A DNA stretch of 64,000 nucleotides from DASPOJ01 sp050014395 (GCA_050014395.1 JBEKDK010000007.1:1-64000), one strand, 5' to 3'; numbered from the stretch's first letter, positions 1 to 9,518 are shown. Notes: generated by a model not told the origin, from the sequence alone. A program made the numbers and translations.

Positions 1-1146
1 GAAAATCGAATAGCGGCCGCCGGGCAACGTACCGACGCGGCGGACATCGCCGCGCTGAAATTCACCAAGGTCCGCGGTGAGGTGCCCGGCGAAGCGCAGA
101 ATATTTCGCCACGGCACGAATTCGCCGAACGGAACCAAGTGAATCTTATCATAGACAAAAAGTTCGCGGCCCGCGGGGTCCAGCTGCACCGCGCTGTTGT
201 AGGGCTGCTCGCCACCGGTGAGCGTCTGCTTCCAATTGACCGCGCCGAAGATGAAATCGGTCCCCGCCTCCTGCGCGATGCGCACGGCGCGGAAGGCGAA
301 GGGCGGGTCCTGCATGGAAAATGGGGCCGGGGTTTCGGGCCAGATCACGGGACCCGGCTCAAGGCGCGCAGCGGAAACGGTGCGCTGCTCGAGGTCATCG
401 AGGTCGGCGCGATGCAGCGCGAACCAATTTTGCGGATACTCCATCGATTGCGGGAAATCGGGCTGCACGAGATGGGCTATGCGTTCCGGCTGCGCCGCAG
501 GCACGAATCGCGCGCCGATCCACGCCACGAGCGCCAGAATCGCGGCGACCGCGCCCACGCACAGCGCCGCGCGGCGACGGCGGGCGGGCGGCTGCAGAAT
601 CGTCCAGAAGATCAGCGCGTTGAAGGCGGCGACCAAGAGCGACAGGCCGTAGATGCCGCTGATCGTCGTGATTTGAATGAGGGCGAGGCTGTGCGCCGCG
701 GAATATCCCAGAAGATTCCAGGGAAAACCGATGTCGGGAAAGCGATCGAAGAGGTATTCGGTGGACACCCAGAGGAACGGCGCAACCCAGGCGACCTTCG
801 TTGGGCCGGAGCGGCCCCACAGGCTGACGCCCGCCGCGAACAGCAGCTTGAACACGGATGAGGCAGCGGCCAGGACCAGCAGCACGCCCAGCGCTTGCCA
901 AACCGGCAGCGGACCGTAGCGCCGCAACACGGTGTAGATCCACGGCACGGAAACGCAATAAAACGTCATGCCGTAAATGAAGCCGCACAGCGCCGCGAAT
1001 GGCACGCTTGCGCCGTAGGCCGCGAGCATCAGGCCCGCGACGGAAATCCACGCCAGAGGCCACGCGTTAAATGAGGGAAACGCCAGCGCCAGCGCCGCGC
1101 CAGCGGCTACGGCCAGACCCAGGCGCGCGCTTCGAGAGAAGTTCAT
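1..1146 (-). CDS. lnt: Apolipoprotein N-acyltransferase, 3' end missing at window edge
   Basis: Transfers the third acyl chain onto the N-terminal cysteine of lipoproteins at the inner membrane, the last step of lipoprotein maturation in diderms. I translated the minus strand from the ATG at 1146; 382 residues are visible with no stop before the edge. The N-terminal ~200 residues are a series of hydrophobic segments, followed by a nitrilase-type domain. The catalytic glutamate lies in VIWPETPAP (E271) and the catalytic lysine in YDKIHLVPFGEF (K334), matching E267 and K335 of the E. coli enzyme. The catalytic cysteine should lie just past the left edge, so its presence cannot be checked. It follows the SPOR gene by about 50 bases on the same strand and is probably the last visible member of the envelope operon. 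Confidence 0.93.
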   Translation of the reverse strand, partial: MNFSRSARLGLAVAAGAALALAFPSFNAWPLAWISVAGLMLAAYGASVPFAALCGFIYGMTFYCVSVPWIYTVLRRYGPLPVWQALGVLLVLAAASSVFKLLFAAGVSLWGRSGPTKVAWVAPFLWVSTEYLFDRFPDIGFPWNLLGYSAAHSLALIQITTISGIYGLSLLVAAFNALIFWTILQPPARRRRAALCVGAVAAILALVAWIGARFVPAAQPERIAHLVQPDFPQSMEYPQNWFALHRADLDDLEQRTVSAARLEPGPVIWPETPAPFSMQDPPFAFRAVRIAQEAGTDFIFGAVNWKQTLTGGEQPYNSAVQLDPAGRELFVYDKIHLVPFGEFVPWRNILRFAGHLTADLGEFQRGDVRRVGTLPGGRYSIF

Positions 1147-1197
1147 ACGTTCCACATTGTAGGTGGAATCACGTCGCCCGCGCCACGCCAAGGCAAA

Positions 1198-2025
1198 CTA
1201 GCGTTTCACGATGGATTTGAATCCGGCGCTTTCGAGCTGCTTCTGCGCCGACGCCGCGGCCTGCGCATTGGCGTAGGGCCCCACCTGAACGCGAAAATAC
1301 TTATCGGCGACGGCGGGCAGGACAAACGCCGGGAATTTTCGTTGCTGAAGCGCCTGGGCCACCGCCAGCGCATCGCTTTCTTTTTCAAGCGCGGCCACCT
1401 GCAGAACGATCGCTCCCTTCGGGATCATCGGCGAACCGACCGTCACGCTGGGTTTTGACGTCGCTGCGGGCTTGGCGGCCGGTTTGGTGGCCGGTGCAGG
1501 TGTGGGCGCAGGCTTGGCAGCGGCGGTGGCTGGCGCAGGTTTCGATGGTGGTGGTGACCCCGGTGTGGAAGCGGGCGCGGGCGATGATGCCGTGGGCTTG
1601 GAGGCTGGCTTGGAAGGCGCGGGCGCCGGCTTGGTCGGCGCCGGCGTGGGCTTGGCCGGGGCATTCGCCGCAGGTTTTGCCGTTGGTTTTGCCGGCTTCG
1701 CAGACGGCGCCGGCTCGAGGGCGTCGTTCGCAGGCTTCGAATCGCCAGCGTGGTAATAGCTCCAATCGGATCCGGTGGGCGCGGCGGGGGCCGCGGTGTC
1801 GCCTTCTGTTGCGAGCGCACTTGCCGGATTGGCGGCCGCGGTGTCAGCGGAATCTTCAGCGCGGATAGCCGAAACGCGCGCTTGCGATTCGCCTTGGCCG
1901 CGGCCGAGCAAGTAGCCGAGCGTGAAAACGACGCCGAACAGCACGGCCAGCAGAACGAACAAGCCAAACAGGTGCCGGCTTTCCAGCACCATGTCGCCCC
2001 GTCCGCTCTTTCTGGCTCCTGGCAT
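1198..2025 (-). CDS. SPOR-domain membrane protein
   Basis: A 275-residue single-pass inner-membrane protein with a periplasmic C-terminal SPOR domain, the fold that binds denuded septal peptidoglycan. Visible parts are a transmembrane segment at about residues 19-41 (LFGLFVLLAVLFGVVFTLGY), a long Ala/Pro/Lys-rich linker (about 90-195) that would span the periplasm, and the SPOR domain at about 200-275, starting IVLQVAALEKESDALAVAQ and ending with the usual aromatic/VQVGPY strand. It lies 7 bases after the slipin stop, so it is likely co-transcribed. The start is uncertain: ATG 2025 has a weak Shine-Dalgarno sequence, while ATG 1992 (MVLESRHL) has GGGG five bases upstream. A role in division or septal wall remodelling is inferred from the domain. 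Confidence 0.85.
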   Translation of the reverse strand: MPGARKSGRGDMVLESRHLFGLFVLLAVLFGVVFTLGYLLGRGQGESQARVSAIRAEDSADTAAANPASALATEGDTAAPAAPTGSDWSYYHAGDSKPANDALEPAPSAKPAKPTAKPAANAPAKPTPAPTKPAPAPSKPASKPTASSPAPASTPGSPPPSKPAPATAAAKPAPTPAPATKPAAKPAATSKPSVTVGSPMIPKGAIVLQVAALEKESDALAVAQALQQRKFPAFVLPAVADKYFRVQVGPYANAQAAASAQKQLESAGFKSIVKR

Positions 2026-2032
2026 TCGTTTA

Positions 2033-2800
2033 CTACTTCTTGTCGGCGAAGGTTTTCACCCACGCGTTGACGATGTCGATGGGCAACGGGAATACGATCG
2101 TGGTGTTTTTCTCCGTGCCGATTTCGGTCAAGGTCTGCAGATAGCGCAACTGAATCGCGGCGGGCTCGGTCTCGAGCATTTTGGCGGCTTGCGCCAGCTT
2201 CGATGAAGCTTCAAATTCGCCCTCAGCGTGAATGACCTTGGCGCGGCGCTCGCGTTCCGCTTCGGCCTGACGGGCGATGGCGCGCTGCATTTGCTCGGGA
2301 ATATCCACCTGCTTTACTTCGACCTTGGTGACCTTAATACCCCAGGGCTCGGTATCCTGGTCAAGAATGATCTGCAGCTTGTTGTTGACCTTTTCGCGTT
2401 CGGCGAGGATCTCGTCGAGCTCGAATTGGCCGACGATGCTGCGCAGGGTGGTCTGGGCCTTTTGCGACGTGGCGTAGAGATAGTTTTGCACCTGCGATAG
2501 CGCCAGGTTGGCATCGACGACGCGGAAATAGCAGACCGCGTTCACTTTTACCGATACGTTGTCGCGGGTGATGATGTCCTGCGCCGGAACGTCAAGCGTT
2601 TCGATGCGCAGCGAAATCCGGTACAGCGTCTCGATCGGCCAGAAAACCAGGCGCAGCCCCGCGCCTTTGGCTTGCGGGCTCATGCGCCCCAAACGCAGCA
2701 CCACGCCGCGTTCCCATTCCTTCAGGACGTACAGCGAGTTCCAAAACCAGATCAGAAATACAACCACGCAAATCAGAATGCCGGTCAAACCGAAGTCCAT
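2033..2800 (-). CDS. Slipin / SPFH-band 7 membrane protein
   Basis: A 255-residue stomatin-like protein that scaffolds membrane microdomains and usually partners NfeD. It has one N-terminal hydrophobic segment (about 5-22), then the SPFH domain with the family signatures KEWERGVVLRLGR, DVPAQDIITRDNVSV and ILDQDTEPWGIKVTKVEVK, then an Ala/Glu-rich helix (AIARQAEAERERRAKVIHAEGE). I chose ATG 2800 because GGGAGGGT precedes it at good spacing; an in-frame extension to 2881 has no slipin similarity and would run into the nfeD 3' side. It lies 61 bases downstream of nfeD on the same strand. The slipin-NfeD pairing is well established across prokaryotes; the exact substrate is not known. Confidence 0.92.
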   Translation of the reverse strand: MDFGLTGILICVVVFLIWFWNSLYVLKEWERGVVLRLGRMSPQAKGAGLRLVFWPIETLYRISLRIETLDVPAQDIITRDNVSVKVNAVCYFRVVDANLALSQVQNYLYATSQKAQTTLRSIVGQFELDEILAEREKVNNKLQIILDQDTEPWGIKVTKVEVKQVDIPEQMQRAIARQAEAERERRAKVIHAEGEFEASSKLAQAAKMLETEPAAIQLRYLQTLTEIGTEKNTTIVFPLPIDIVNAWVKTFADKK

Positions 2801-2861
2801 GACGTTACCCTCCCGGGCGATCACTGCCTCTTCGTACGTGCCGTCTCGAGTACCGAAAATC

Positions 2862-4259
2862 TCATTGCGCCGGCGGCGCACTTGCTAACTTGACGTGCAG
2901 AGTAAGTCCTTCGACGCGCGCCACACGCACATGTGCGCCGACGGGCATCGCTTGCGAAGCGGTCGCGCGCCACAACTCGCCGTGCATGCGCACCATGCCG
3001 GCAAACTCACCGGCGACTTCGTCAGGCACGAGCGCGCTGGTCACCTCTGCTTCGCCGCCAACAAGCTGCTCGGCGCCCACCGAGGGCCGCCAAGTGCGCG
3101 AGCGCAGAACCAAGCGCATCAGAATCACCACGATCACGGCAAACGGCACCGTGACGCCCAGAGCGGTTCCCAGGCTGACGCCCGCGCCCGTCATCGGCGA
3201 ATGAATCAGCATCAGCGCACCCAACAGCATGGCGACAATTCCACCGACGGCCAAAACGCCGTGACTTGTGTATTTCGCCTCGAGTATGAAAAGGCCGAGC
3301 GCCAGAAAGATCAACAGCAGCCCAGCGAAGTTTACCGGAAGTATGTGTATCGCGAATAGGGCCAGGACGATCGCGATGCCGCCGATCACGCCCGGCGCGA
3401 CCATGCCTGGATGCGTGAACTCTACGTAGAGGCCCAGCACGCCGACGAGCAACAGGATGAATAAAACATCGGGTTCGACGATCCACGCAAGAAAGCGCTG
3501 GCGCGTGGACATGTCGTACTCGGTGAGCTGGGCGCCGGCCAGCGACAATTGCTGCGTTTCGCCGTCAAAGCGCGTAATCGTGCGGCCATTGAGCTGGGCG
3601 AGAAGATCGGCGTCGGATTTGGCGATGACGTCGATGAGCTTGCCATCGAGCGCTTCGGTTTCCGTGAAGGCCTTGGCGTCCGTGACGGCGGTTTCAGCAA
3701 GCTGAACGTTGCGGCCGCGCTTCCCCGCGTAGCTGCGCAGAAACGCTTCGGCGTCATTAAGAATTTTATTCTTCATCGTTTCGTCCATGGTCACGGGATA
3801 CCCGCCCACTTCGATCACCGGCGAAGCGGCGCCGGTGTGCGTGGCCGGAGCCATGGCTGCGATATCCGCAGAAAGCAAAATGTAAAATCCCGCAGAGGCG
3901 CCCCGCGATCCGGTGGGCGAAACGAAAACAGCAACGGGCACGGGCGACGCCAAAATGTGCTGAATGATGTCCTGCATGGAATCTTCGAGGCCGCCCGGTG
4001 TGTCCATGGTGATTAGGATCAGGTTCGCGTGGATATCGGCGGCGTGTGCCATGCCTTCGTCCAAGTACTCCGCCAAGATCGGATCGACTTCGTCGTTGAT
4101 GCGCAGCACGACGACTTGCGGCGCGGAGGCGGGCGGCGCGGCGGGCTGAGGCAATGCCGCGGGCGCGGCCAGCGCTAACAACGCGACGAGTCCGACGAGC
4201 GCGCAAAGCGAAAGCGTCGCGCGAGAACGTGTGCCACGAAAATATTCGCTGCGATTCAT
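2862..4259 (-). CDS. nfeD: NfeD-family membrane-bound serine protease
   Basis: Long-form NfeD, 465 residues, thought to act with the adjacent slipin in membrane protein quality control. A signal/anchor segment (about 15-38) is followed by a ClpP-like protease domain. The nucleophile is probably S122 in GSRGASAGFYILLSADI, and K165 in the MKNKILNDAEAFLRSYAGK stretch fits the catalytic lysine of the Ser-Lys dyad described for archaeal 1510-N. Four or five membrane segments follow at about 255-390, then a C-terminal OB-fold (about 400-460, VGGEAEVTSALVPDEVAGEF). Its ATG overlaps the stop of the upstream TPR gene as ATGA, so translation is probably coupled. Confidence 0.93.
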   Translation of the reverse strand: MNRSEYFRGTRSRATLSLCALVGLVALLALAAPAALPQPAAPPASAPQVVVLRINDEVDPILAEYLDEGMAHAADIHANLILITMDTPGGLEDSMQDIIQHILASPVPVAVFVSPTGSRGASAGFYILLSADIAAMAPATHTGAASPVIEVGGYPVTMDETMKNKILNDAEAFLRSYAGKRGRNVQLAETAVTDAKAFTETEALDGKLIDVIAKSDADLLAQLNGRTITRFDGETQQLSLAGAQLTEYDMSTRQRFLAWIVEPDVLFILLLVGVLGLYVEFTHPGMVAPGVIGGIAIVLALFAIHILPVNFAGLLLIFLALGLFILEAKYTSHGVLAVGGIVAMLLGALMLIHSPMTGAGVSLGTALGVTVPFAVIVVILMRLVLRSRTWRPSVGAEQLVGGEAEVTSALVPDEVAGEFAGMVRMHGELWRATASQAMPVGAHVRVARVEGLTLHVKLASAPPAQ

Positions 4260-6049
4260 GGAGTGCCTCCGGTTCCCGTGCTGCCTTGGACCTTTTCAAG
4301 CAACTGGCGGGCCTGCGCATTTGACGGATCGAGCGCCAGCGCCTGCCGCAATTGATCGCGCGCTTCGGCAGGACGATTCATCTCGATCAGCAACTGCGCC
4401 ATCTGGATGTGCGTCGGGGCGTCATTTAGATTGGAAACTGCGTCGCCCAATTCGCGAAGGGCGTCTTGGGGCCGGCCTTCGCTCTGATATACCTCAGCGA
4501 GACCTCGATGCGCCGCGGAATCGTAGGGAGCCATGAGCAGCGCTTCGGTGAAGGCGCGCTGGGCATCGTCAAGATCGCCCGCGTCCAAGAATTGGCGGCC
4601 GCGCTGGATGTGCAGCGCAAGGGCGCCGGTGTCGCGCGCCGATTGCTGATTCGCCACGGCCGCGTTCACAGGGCCCCCCGGCCGCAGCCTGGAGCGATCG
4701 AAGCGCATCGCGATGCGCGCCTTCACAACCCACGGCGTGCCGGCGCTTGAGGCGCTCTGCGCCGGCGACTTGCGCCCCGCGGCGCGAGAAGGTGCGGAAG
4801 TAGGTGAGGCTGCGGTGGCCGGCGCCTGAGTGGCCATCTGCTCGATCACGCCGCGAATTCCTGCGTCGCTTGGGGCGAGCTTTTGCGCTTGACGCAGATC
4901 GGCCTCGCCGTCCGCGGCGTCGCCCGCAAGGAATTGGGCGATGCCGAGATTGAACAGAAAGTCGGGAGCGTCCGGCGCCGATTGCGTGGCGCGCTTAAAT
5001 TGAGCAACGGCATCGCCGAATTTGCCAAGGCGCAGCAGCGCGACGCCCAAATCATTGCGTGCTTCCGGAAAATCGAGCGCCAGCGGCGCGGCGTGAGAAT
5101 CGGGCGCAGCGGAAGCACCGGCACCAACAGGCGCCGGTGCGGCTTCGGGACGAGCGCGATCGAGCACAGCCTGGAAGGAAGATTCGGCGCGATTCGCGTC
5201 GTTCTCCAGCAGATGGCAAACGCCGGCATCGAAACCCGCTTCGATCCCGCGTGGCCGATTCGGCGGAACACGCGAGAACCAAACCAGCGCCGATTCGCAA
5301 TCGCGGCGCGCGTATTCCTCAAGGCCCAGCTCGAACGCCGGCAAATCCCAATCGGGCTCGAGGCGCGCGGCATCCCTTAAATCGCTCAAGCGCTGATCGT
5401 CACCGGGGCCCGTGACGGCGCGAATGTAAATCTGAAAAGCGCCGGCCTTCGACGGCGGCCGATTCGGATCCGTCACATCGGCCGGCGGAGCGCCGCCGGG
5501 GCAAGCGCCGGAATCGAGCGCGCACACAATCGAGCCGGCGAGCCGCGCCTGGAGCGGCAAAACATTGGAGAGCGGGCCCGCTTCGGAGAGCGGCGGAGAA
5601 AGCTCCGGCGCGGCCAAGCGCAGCGCGCGGGCCGTCATTGAAATCGTCTTACCATCGGAATCGAATGCGCCGAACACAATATCGTCCGCTCCGATCTTGC
5701 GGCCGATTTCGATCATCGTCGCGACGCTGAATTGCGCCGAACTGGGCAGCCCTAGCCGCTCGAGTGCATCCAGGCGGTCCTCGCGCGAAAACACGAAACG
5801 CGATCCGCTCTTCACGCGCTCAACACTAAGTTCCGCCAAGCCCTCACTGAGCCATTCGAGGCTTGGCGCGCGGCTTCGATTTTCAAAAGGAAACACGAGA
5901 ATCGTCTGCACTGGCGGGCCAGCCTGCGGGGCAATGGGAAGCTCCGAGGATGGGGACGCCTGCCGCGAATTACTGGTGGGACGCGGCGGACTCCCCAGCA
6001 GGCCCGTCAGTAAGCCAAGCGCTGCGAGATGAAGCCAGCACTGCGCCAT
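4256..6049 (-). CDS. TolB-like N-terminal domain plus TPR repeat protein
   Basis: A 597-residue exported or membrane-anchored protein with an N-terminal hydrophobic leader (LHLAALGLLTGLLGS). Residues about 48-190 resemble the TolB-N/FlgO-like domain often fused to TPRs: ILVFPFENRSRAPSLEWLSEGLAE is its typical opening, and IGRKIGADDIVFGAF is another hallmark. TPR units follow: one group near 240-400 (DFLFNLGIAQFLAGDAADGE) and another near 480-590 (RGRQFLDAGDLDDAQRAFTEAL; AEVYQSEGRPQDALREL; LIEMNRPAEARDQLRQAL). An Ala/Pro/Ser linker separates the groups. Its stop overlaps the nfeD start (ATGA). It is likely a periplasmic protein-protein interaction scaffold; the partner is unknown. Confidence 0.8.
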   Translation of the reverse strand: MAQCWLHLAALGLLTGLLGSPPRPTSNSRQASPSSELPIAPQAGPPVQTILVFPFENRSRAPSLEWLSEGLAELSVERVKSGSRFVFSREDRLDALERLGLPSSAQFSVATMIEIGRKIGADDIVFGAFDSDGKTISMTARALRLAAPELSPPLSEAGPLSNVLPLQARLAGSIVCALDSGACPGGAPPADVTDPNRPPSKAGAFQIYIRAVTGPGDDQRLSDLRDAARLEPDWDLPAFELGLEEYARRDCESALVWFSRVPPNRPRGIEAGFDAGVCHLLENDANRAESSFQAVLDRARPEAAPAPVGAGASAAPDSHAAPLALDFPEARNDLGVALLRLGKFGDAVAQFKRATQSAPDAPDFLFNLGIAQFLAGDAADGEADLRQAQKLAPSDAGIRGVIEQMATQAPATAASPTSAPSRAAGRKSPAQSASSAGTPWVVKARIAMRFDRSRLRPGGPVNAAVANQQSARDTGALALHIQRGRQFLDAGDLDDAQRAFTEALLMAPYDSAAHRGLAEVYQSEGRPQDALRELGDAVSNLNDAPTHIQMAQLLIEMNRPAEARDQLRQALALDPSNAQARQLLEKVQGSTGTGGTP

Positions 6050-6117
6050 GCGAGCGTATTGTAACAGAATGGCGGTCCGCGAGTTTCCCGCGAGCGGATC
6101 GAAAACCGGGCCGTACG

Positions 6118-6963
6118 CTACGTGCCAGGCGCGGGAGGCGTGGTGGCCGCGACGTTCGCAGTCGCTTTCTCCAAGATCGCCTGAACGCCCGGATCGGCCA
6201 GCACTTTGGCAAATGAAGGATCGGTCTTTACCGCAACGATGTTCTTATAGCCTTCGTCGTAGGCCTTGCGTAGATATTCGGCGCAATTGGCGGCGTCGCT
6301 GCGCTGAGCGTAAGACTTCGCCAGCAGAAAATAGAACGCGCCGTGGTCAGAGACCGAGCGGTCCTGCAGGATCGTGCCGGCGTGGCTGCTCATCGCGAAG
6401 ACGTTGGGATCTAGGGTAAGCGCCCTGTTAAAAGCGTCGAGCGCTTCGGGCATTTTCTTTTCGGAGAAGTACGCGCAGCCCATATTGCTGTAGGCGGTGG
6501 CCAAATTGGGATCGAGCTCGACGGCTTTGTCGTAGGCGCGCTCCGCCTTGCGATATCTCTGCTGCTGATACCAAGTGGTGCCGATATTGTTGTAAGCCTC
6601 CGCGAATGAGTGGTTGAATTTAATCGCGCGTTGGTAGGCGGATCGAGCCGGATCGATCTGTCCGCTCTGCTGCAAGACAACTCCCAGCAGATTCCACACC
6701 GTCGCATTCTTGGGCTCATCATGGAGCAGCTTTGTGTAAACCTGTGCGGCGCCGTCGTAGTCTTTCGTGCTCATCAGCGCCGATCCCTGGATCACCGCGG
6801 CTTGAAACGCACTGACCACGTGCTGGGTTGGCGGCATCTGTTGGGCGGCCGTGGGTGGCGTCGCCGCGGGAGAAATTGGCGGCGGAGATTGATCGCGGGC
6901 GGGCGCGGTGACGGCTGAGACGAAAAGAACAAAGGCAACCGCCGCCAGTGCGGAGTACTTCAT
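6118..6963 (-). CDS. Secreted TPR repeat protein
   Basis: A 281-residue protein with a Sec signal peptide (MKYSALAAVAFVLFVSAVTAPA) and at least three to four consecutive TPRs at about 60-200. Examples are STKDYDGAAQVYTKLLHDEP, NLLGVVLQQSGQIDPARSAY, NNIGTTWYQQQRYRKAERAY and SNMGCAYFSEKKMPEALDAF. The last ~80 residues, around EYLRKAYDEGYKNIVAVKTD, fit the common 'TPR end-of-repeat' layout in which a bottom helix reports on a predicted value. I chose ATG 6963 because GAGGGA lies about 8 bases upstream; a TTG at 6990 overlapping the PBP stop is less likely. It follows the PBP gene by 23 bases, so it probably sits in the same envelope operon. Its binding partner is not identifiable from sequence. 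Confidence 0.82.
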   Translation of the reverse strand: MKYSALAAVAFVLFVSAVTAPARDQSPPPISPAATPPTAAQQMPPTQHVVSAFQAAVIQGSALMSTKDYDGAAQVYTKLLHDEPKNATVWNLLGVVLQQSGQIDPARSAYQRAIKFNHSFAEAYNNIGTTWYQQQRYRKAERAYDKAVELDPNLATAYSNMGCAYFSEKKMPEALDAFNRALTLDPNVFAMSSHAGTILQDRSVSDHGAFYFLLAKSYAQRSDAANCAEYLRKAYDEGYKNIVAVKTDPSFAKVLADPGVQAILEKATANVAATTPPAPGT

Positions 6964-6986
6964 GGCGATTCCCTCGAACCGGAGCG

Positions 6987-9518
6987 TCAACGCTGAGGCG
7001 GACCGGTGGCCGGCTTTGATGCGCCGGAGTCCTGCTTGCTGCTTCCGAAGATACCAAAAATCCGCTGCGCCAGACTCTTTTTCTTTTCGGCATCTGCCTC
7101 GGGCGACACGGGCCCGGCTGGCGCCGCCGCTGTGGACGGGGCCGCACCCGGCGGGGCTTTGGGCTGGCTCCCGCCGCCAAACGCGCCTGAGAGCCAGGAA
7201 TCGCTGTTCGCTTGCGTGGTCGTACCGCCAGAGCAGTATTCCGTGGGCTCGGTTCCGATGATGTAAACCTCCTGGCGCGTCTGCGGGCAGGATGGCGTGG
7301 CCAACTCGAGCGTATGCGTATCGATGGTGACCGTGACGATGCCGTCGGGAGGTTCGAACGGTACCGTGTCGGAGTACTCGGGATCGGTGACGGCGCGCTT
7401 CATGAATTCTTCCCAGATGGGCGCGGCGGAGTTCGTGCCGGATAGGCTGAGGTCGCGGTTATCGTCAAAACCGACCCACACGATGCACTCGAGGTTTGAG
7501 GTGTAGCCGGCGAACCAGCCGTCGTGCGAAGTTCCGGTCTTGCCGGCGGCGGGAGCGGTGAACCCGCGCGCGCGCACGGTGTAACCTGTGCCGCGATTGA
7601 TGACGTCTTCCAGCACGCTGGTGACGAGAAACGCCACGCGCGGGTCCAGCGCCTGGCGCGTGTGCGGGTCGTTGTTTTCCAGCACGTCGCCCGTCGATGA
7701 ACGCACGGTGCGGATGTACAGCGGATCGGCGTGCACGCCGCGGTCGGCGAACGCGGTGTAGCCGCCCGCGACTTGGACCGGCGTCATCTCATAGGCGCCC
7801 AGCGCCATGGCCGGCGTGGGCTCGATGGTCGAGGGAAGCCCAAGTTGTTTCGCGAAATCCGCGACGCGGCCGTAGCCCACCATCTCCGCCACTTTCACCG
7901 TGGCGACGTTCATCGAAAATGTGAGCGCGTCGCGCAGCGTCACCGTGCCGTGAAATTCTTCGCCGTAATTGTTGGGCGTGTATTCCTTGCCGTCGAAATC
8001 GAACGTCGTGGGCGAATCGTCCACGGTCGTCGCCGTCGTCAGGATGGGTTCGGTGCCGTCGACAGCGTTGTCAAACGCCGCCGCGTAAACGAACGGCTTG
8101 AACGCCGATCCCGGCTGGCGCATCGACAGCGCGTGGTTCAGTTGGCTTTCGCCGTAATCGCGCCCGCCCACCAAAGCCTTGATCTCCCCGGTGCGGGGAT
8201 CGATGACCACCAGCGCAACCTGAGGCCGGGCATCGTCGCCCTGCTTGTGCCACTTCGCGTACTTTTTCGCGAGCTGATCGTCCACGTTCTTCATTCCGAC
8301 ATCGACAGCCTCCGCTGCGGCGCGCTGCAGGTCCGGATCGATCGTCGTGTAGACGCGAAAATCCTGCGAGAGCAGGTCGGTTTCGGAAAATTTATCGAGC
8401 AGATGGTCCTTCACCATGTCCACGAAATAAGGCGCGGTGCTGCCCTCGAGTGCACCACTGGTCAGATGCAACGGAATCTTTCGCGCCGCGGCGGCCGCGG
8501 CCGGAGTGGCCACGCCGTTTTCCACCATCTGTGCGATCACGCGATCGCGCGGCTCAGCAGCGCGCGCCGAGCTCAGGTTTACGGTCGAATAGCGATTGGG
8601 CGCGCGAATAATCCCGGCCAAGAAGGCGGCTTCGCCGAGCGTGAGATTCTGCATGTCTTTATTGAAATAGGCGTAGGAGCCTTCGGCGAAACCGTGAATC
8701 GCAAAGCTGCCGCGATTGCCGAGATAGATTTCGTTGGCGTAGAGCTCAAAAATTTGTTGCTTGGAAAATTTCCGCTCGAGTTCGAGAGAGACCATCGTCT
8801 CGGCCACTTTGCGCCGCCAGGTGCGCTGAGTAGTGAAGAAAAAGCTGCGCGCCACCTGCATCGTGATCGTGCTAGCGCCTTCCGCGCGCTGATCGCGCCG
8901 CAGATCGGCCCACGCCGCGCCCAGGATGCGTACAGGATCGAATCCCGGATGCTCGAAGAAACGCTTGTCTTCGGCCGAAAGCACGGCATCCAGCAGCACC
9001 TTGGGGATGTCGGAGAAATGCACCAGGCGGCGCTTCTCGCGCGAGCTGTCGAACAGATTCGTCAGCAGCTCCGGTTCGATCTCGGCGTTGTCGACGTCCT
9101 GGCCGGAATCGAGATCCCGGATGTCCTTGATCTTTCCGCCGGAAAACTCAACGCGTAGCGCATTGCGGCCCTCGAAATAGGAATCCTGCGAGGGATGAAC
9201 CTCTACGAAAGCGGGCTCCACCGAATACCAACCAGTAGCCCCTTCGGTTTGCAGATGTGTGTAACTGGAGCGCTGCAAGCGAGCGACCAATTCAGCGGGA
9301 GAGATCGGCTCGCCCACCGCAATCGGCTCCGGCGCGCCGTAGATGCGGGCGCTCGGCTGGTAGACTTGGCCCGAAAGCCGCGCGTCGATCATGTGGCCGA
9401 AGTGAACCCAGTAATAAGTGAAGACGCTTAGCCCCGACAGCAGCACCAGCGTGACAAAGCCCAACAGCCATAGACCTCTTTTGGACGTCCAGAAGCTCTC
9501 AGTGACCCTGATTTTCAC
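6987..9518 (-). CDS. Bifunctional class A penicillin-binding protein (PBP1 type)
   Basis: Polymerises lipid II and cross-links the glycan strands in the periplasm. A membrane anchor (LWLLGFVTLVLLSGLSVF) is followed by a UB2H-like spacer and the GT51 domain. The catalytic glutamate lies in SAEDKRFFEHPG, and GASTITMQVAR and RRKVAETMVSLELE are further GT51 motifs. The transpeptidase has its nucleophile in PGSAFKPF (SxxK), SMN in FSMNVATVKV and the KTGT box in AGKTGTSHDGW. The C-terminus is a Pro/Ala/Lys-rich tail. A GTG at 9569 opens the frame, but the GTG at 9518 is better because AGGAG lies 8 bases before it; that gives 843 residues. The UB2H segment and the GT51 spacing suggest a PBP1b relative, but I do not assign mrcA or mrcB. 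Confidence 0.93.
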   Translation of the reverse strand: MKIRVTESFWTSKRGLWLLGFVTLVLLSGLSVFTYYWVHFGHMIDARLSGQVYQPSARIYGAPEPIAVGEPISPAELVARLQRSSYTHLQTEGATGWYSVEPAFVEVHPSQDSYFEGRNALRVEFSGGKIKDIRDLDSGQDVDNAEIEPELLTNLFDSSREKRRLVHFSDIPKVLLDAVLSAEDKRFFEHPGFDPVRILGAAWADLRRDQRAEGASTITMQVARSFFFTTQRTWRRKVAETMVSLELERKFSKQQIFELYANEIYLGNRGSFAIHGFAEGSYAYFNKDMQNLTLGEAAFLAGIIRAPNRYSTVNLSSARAAEPRDRVIAQMVENGVATPAAAAAARKIPLHLTSGALEGSTAPYFVDMVKDHLLDKFSETDLLSQDFRVYTTIDPDLQRAAAEAVDVGMKNVDDQLAKKYAKWHKQGDDARPQVALVVIDPRTGEIKALVGGRDYGESQLNHALSMRQPGSAFKPFVYAAAFDNAVDGTEPILTTATTVDDSPTTFDFDGKEYTPNNYGEEFHGTVTLRDALTFSMNVATVKVAEMVGYGRVADFAKQLGLPSTIEPTPAMALGAYEMTPVQVAGGYTAFADRGVHADPLYIRTVRSSTGDVLENNDPHTRQALDPRVAFLVTSVLEDVINRGTGYTVRARGFTAPAAGKTGTSHDGWFAGYTSNLECIVWVGFDDNRDLSLSGTNSAAPIWEEFMKRAVTDPEYSDTVPFEPPDGIVTVTIDTHTLELATPSCPQTRQEVYIIGTEPTEYCSGGTTTQANSDSWLSGAFGGGSQPKAPPGAAPSTAAAPAGPVSPEADAEKKKSLAQRIFGIFGSSKQDSGASKPATGPPQR

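Noticed and set aside
1455..1868. Plus-strand frames of Trp/Ala/Gly-rich text opposite the SPOR linker
   Set aside because: They arise from the repetitive Pro/Ala/Lys linker on the other strand and show no start signals or domains.
7731..9158. A 475-codon plus-strand open frame opposite the PBP gene
   Set aside because: Every motif of a class A PBP is on the minus strand here; the plus-strand frame has no recognisable domain.
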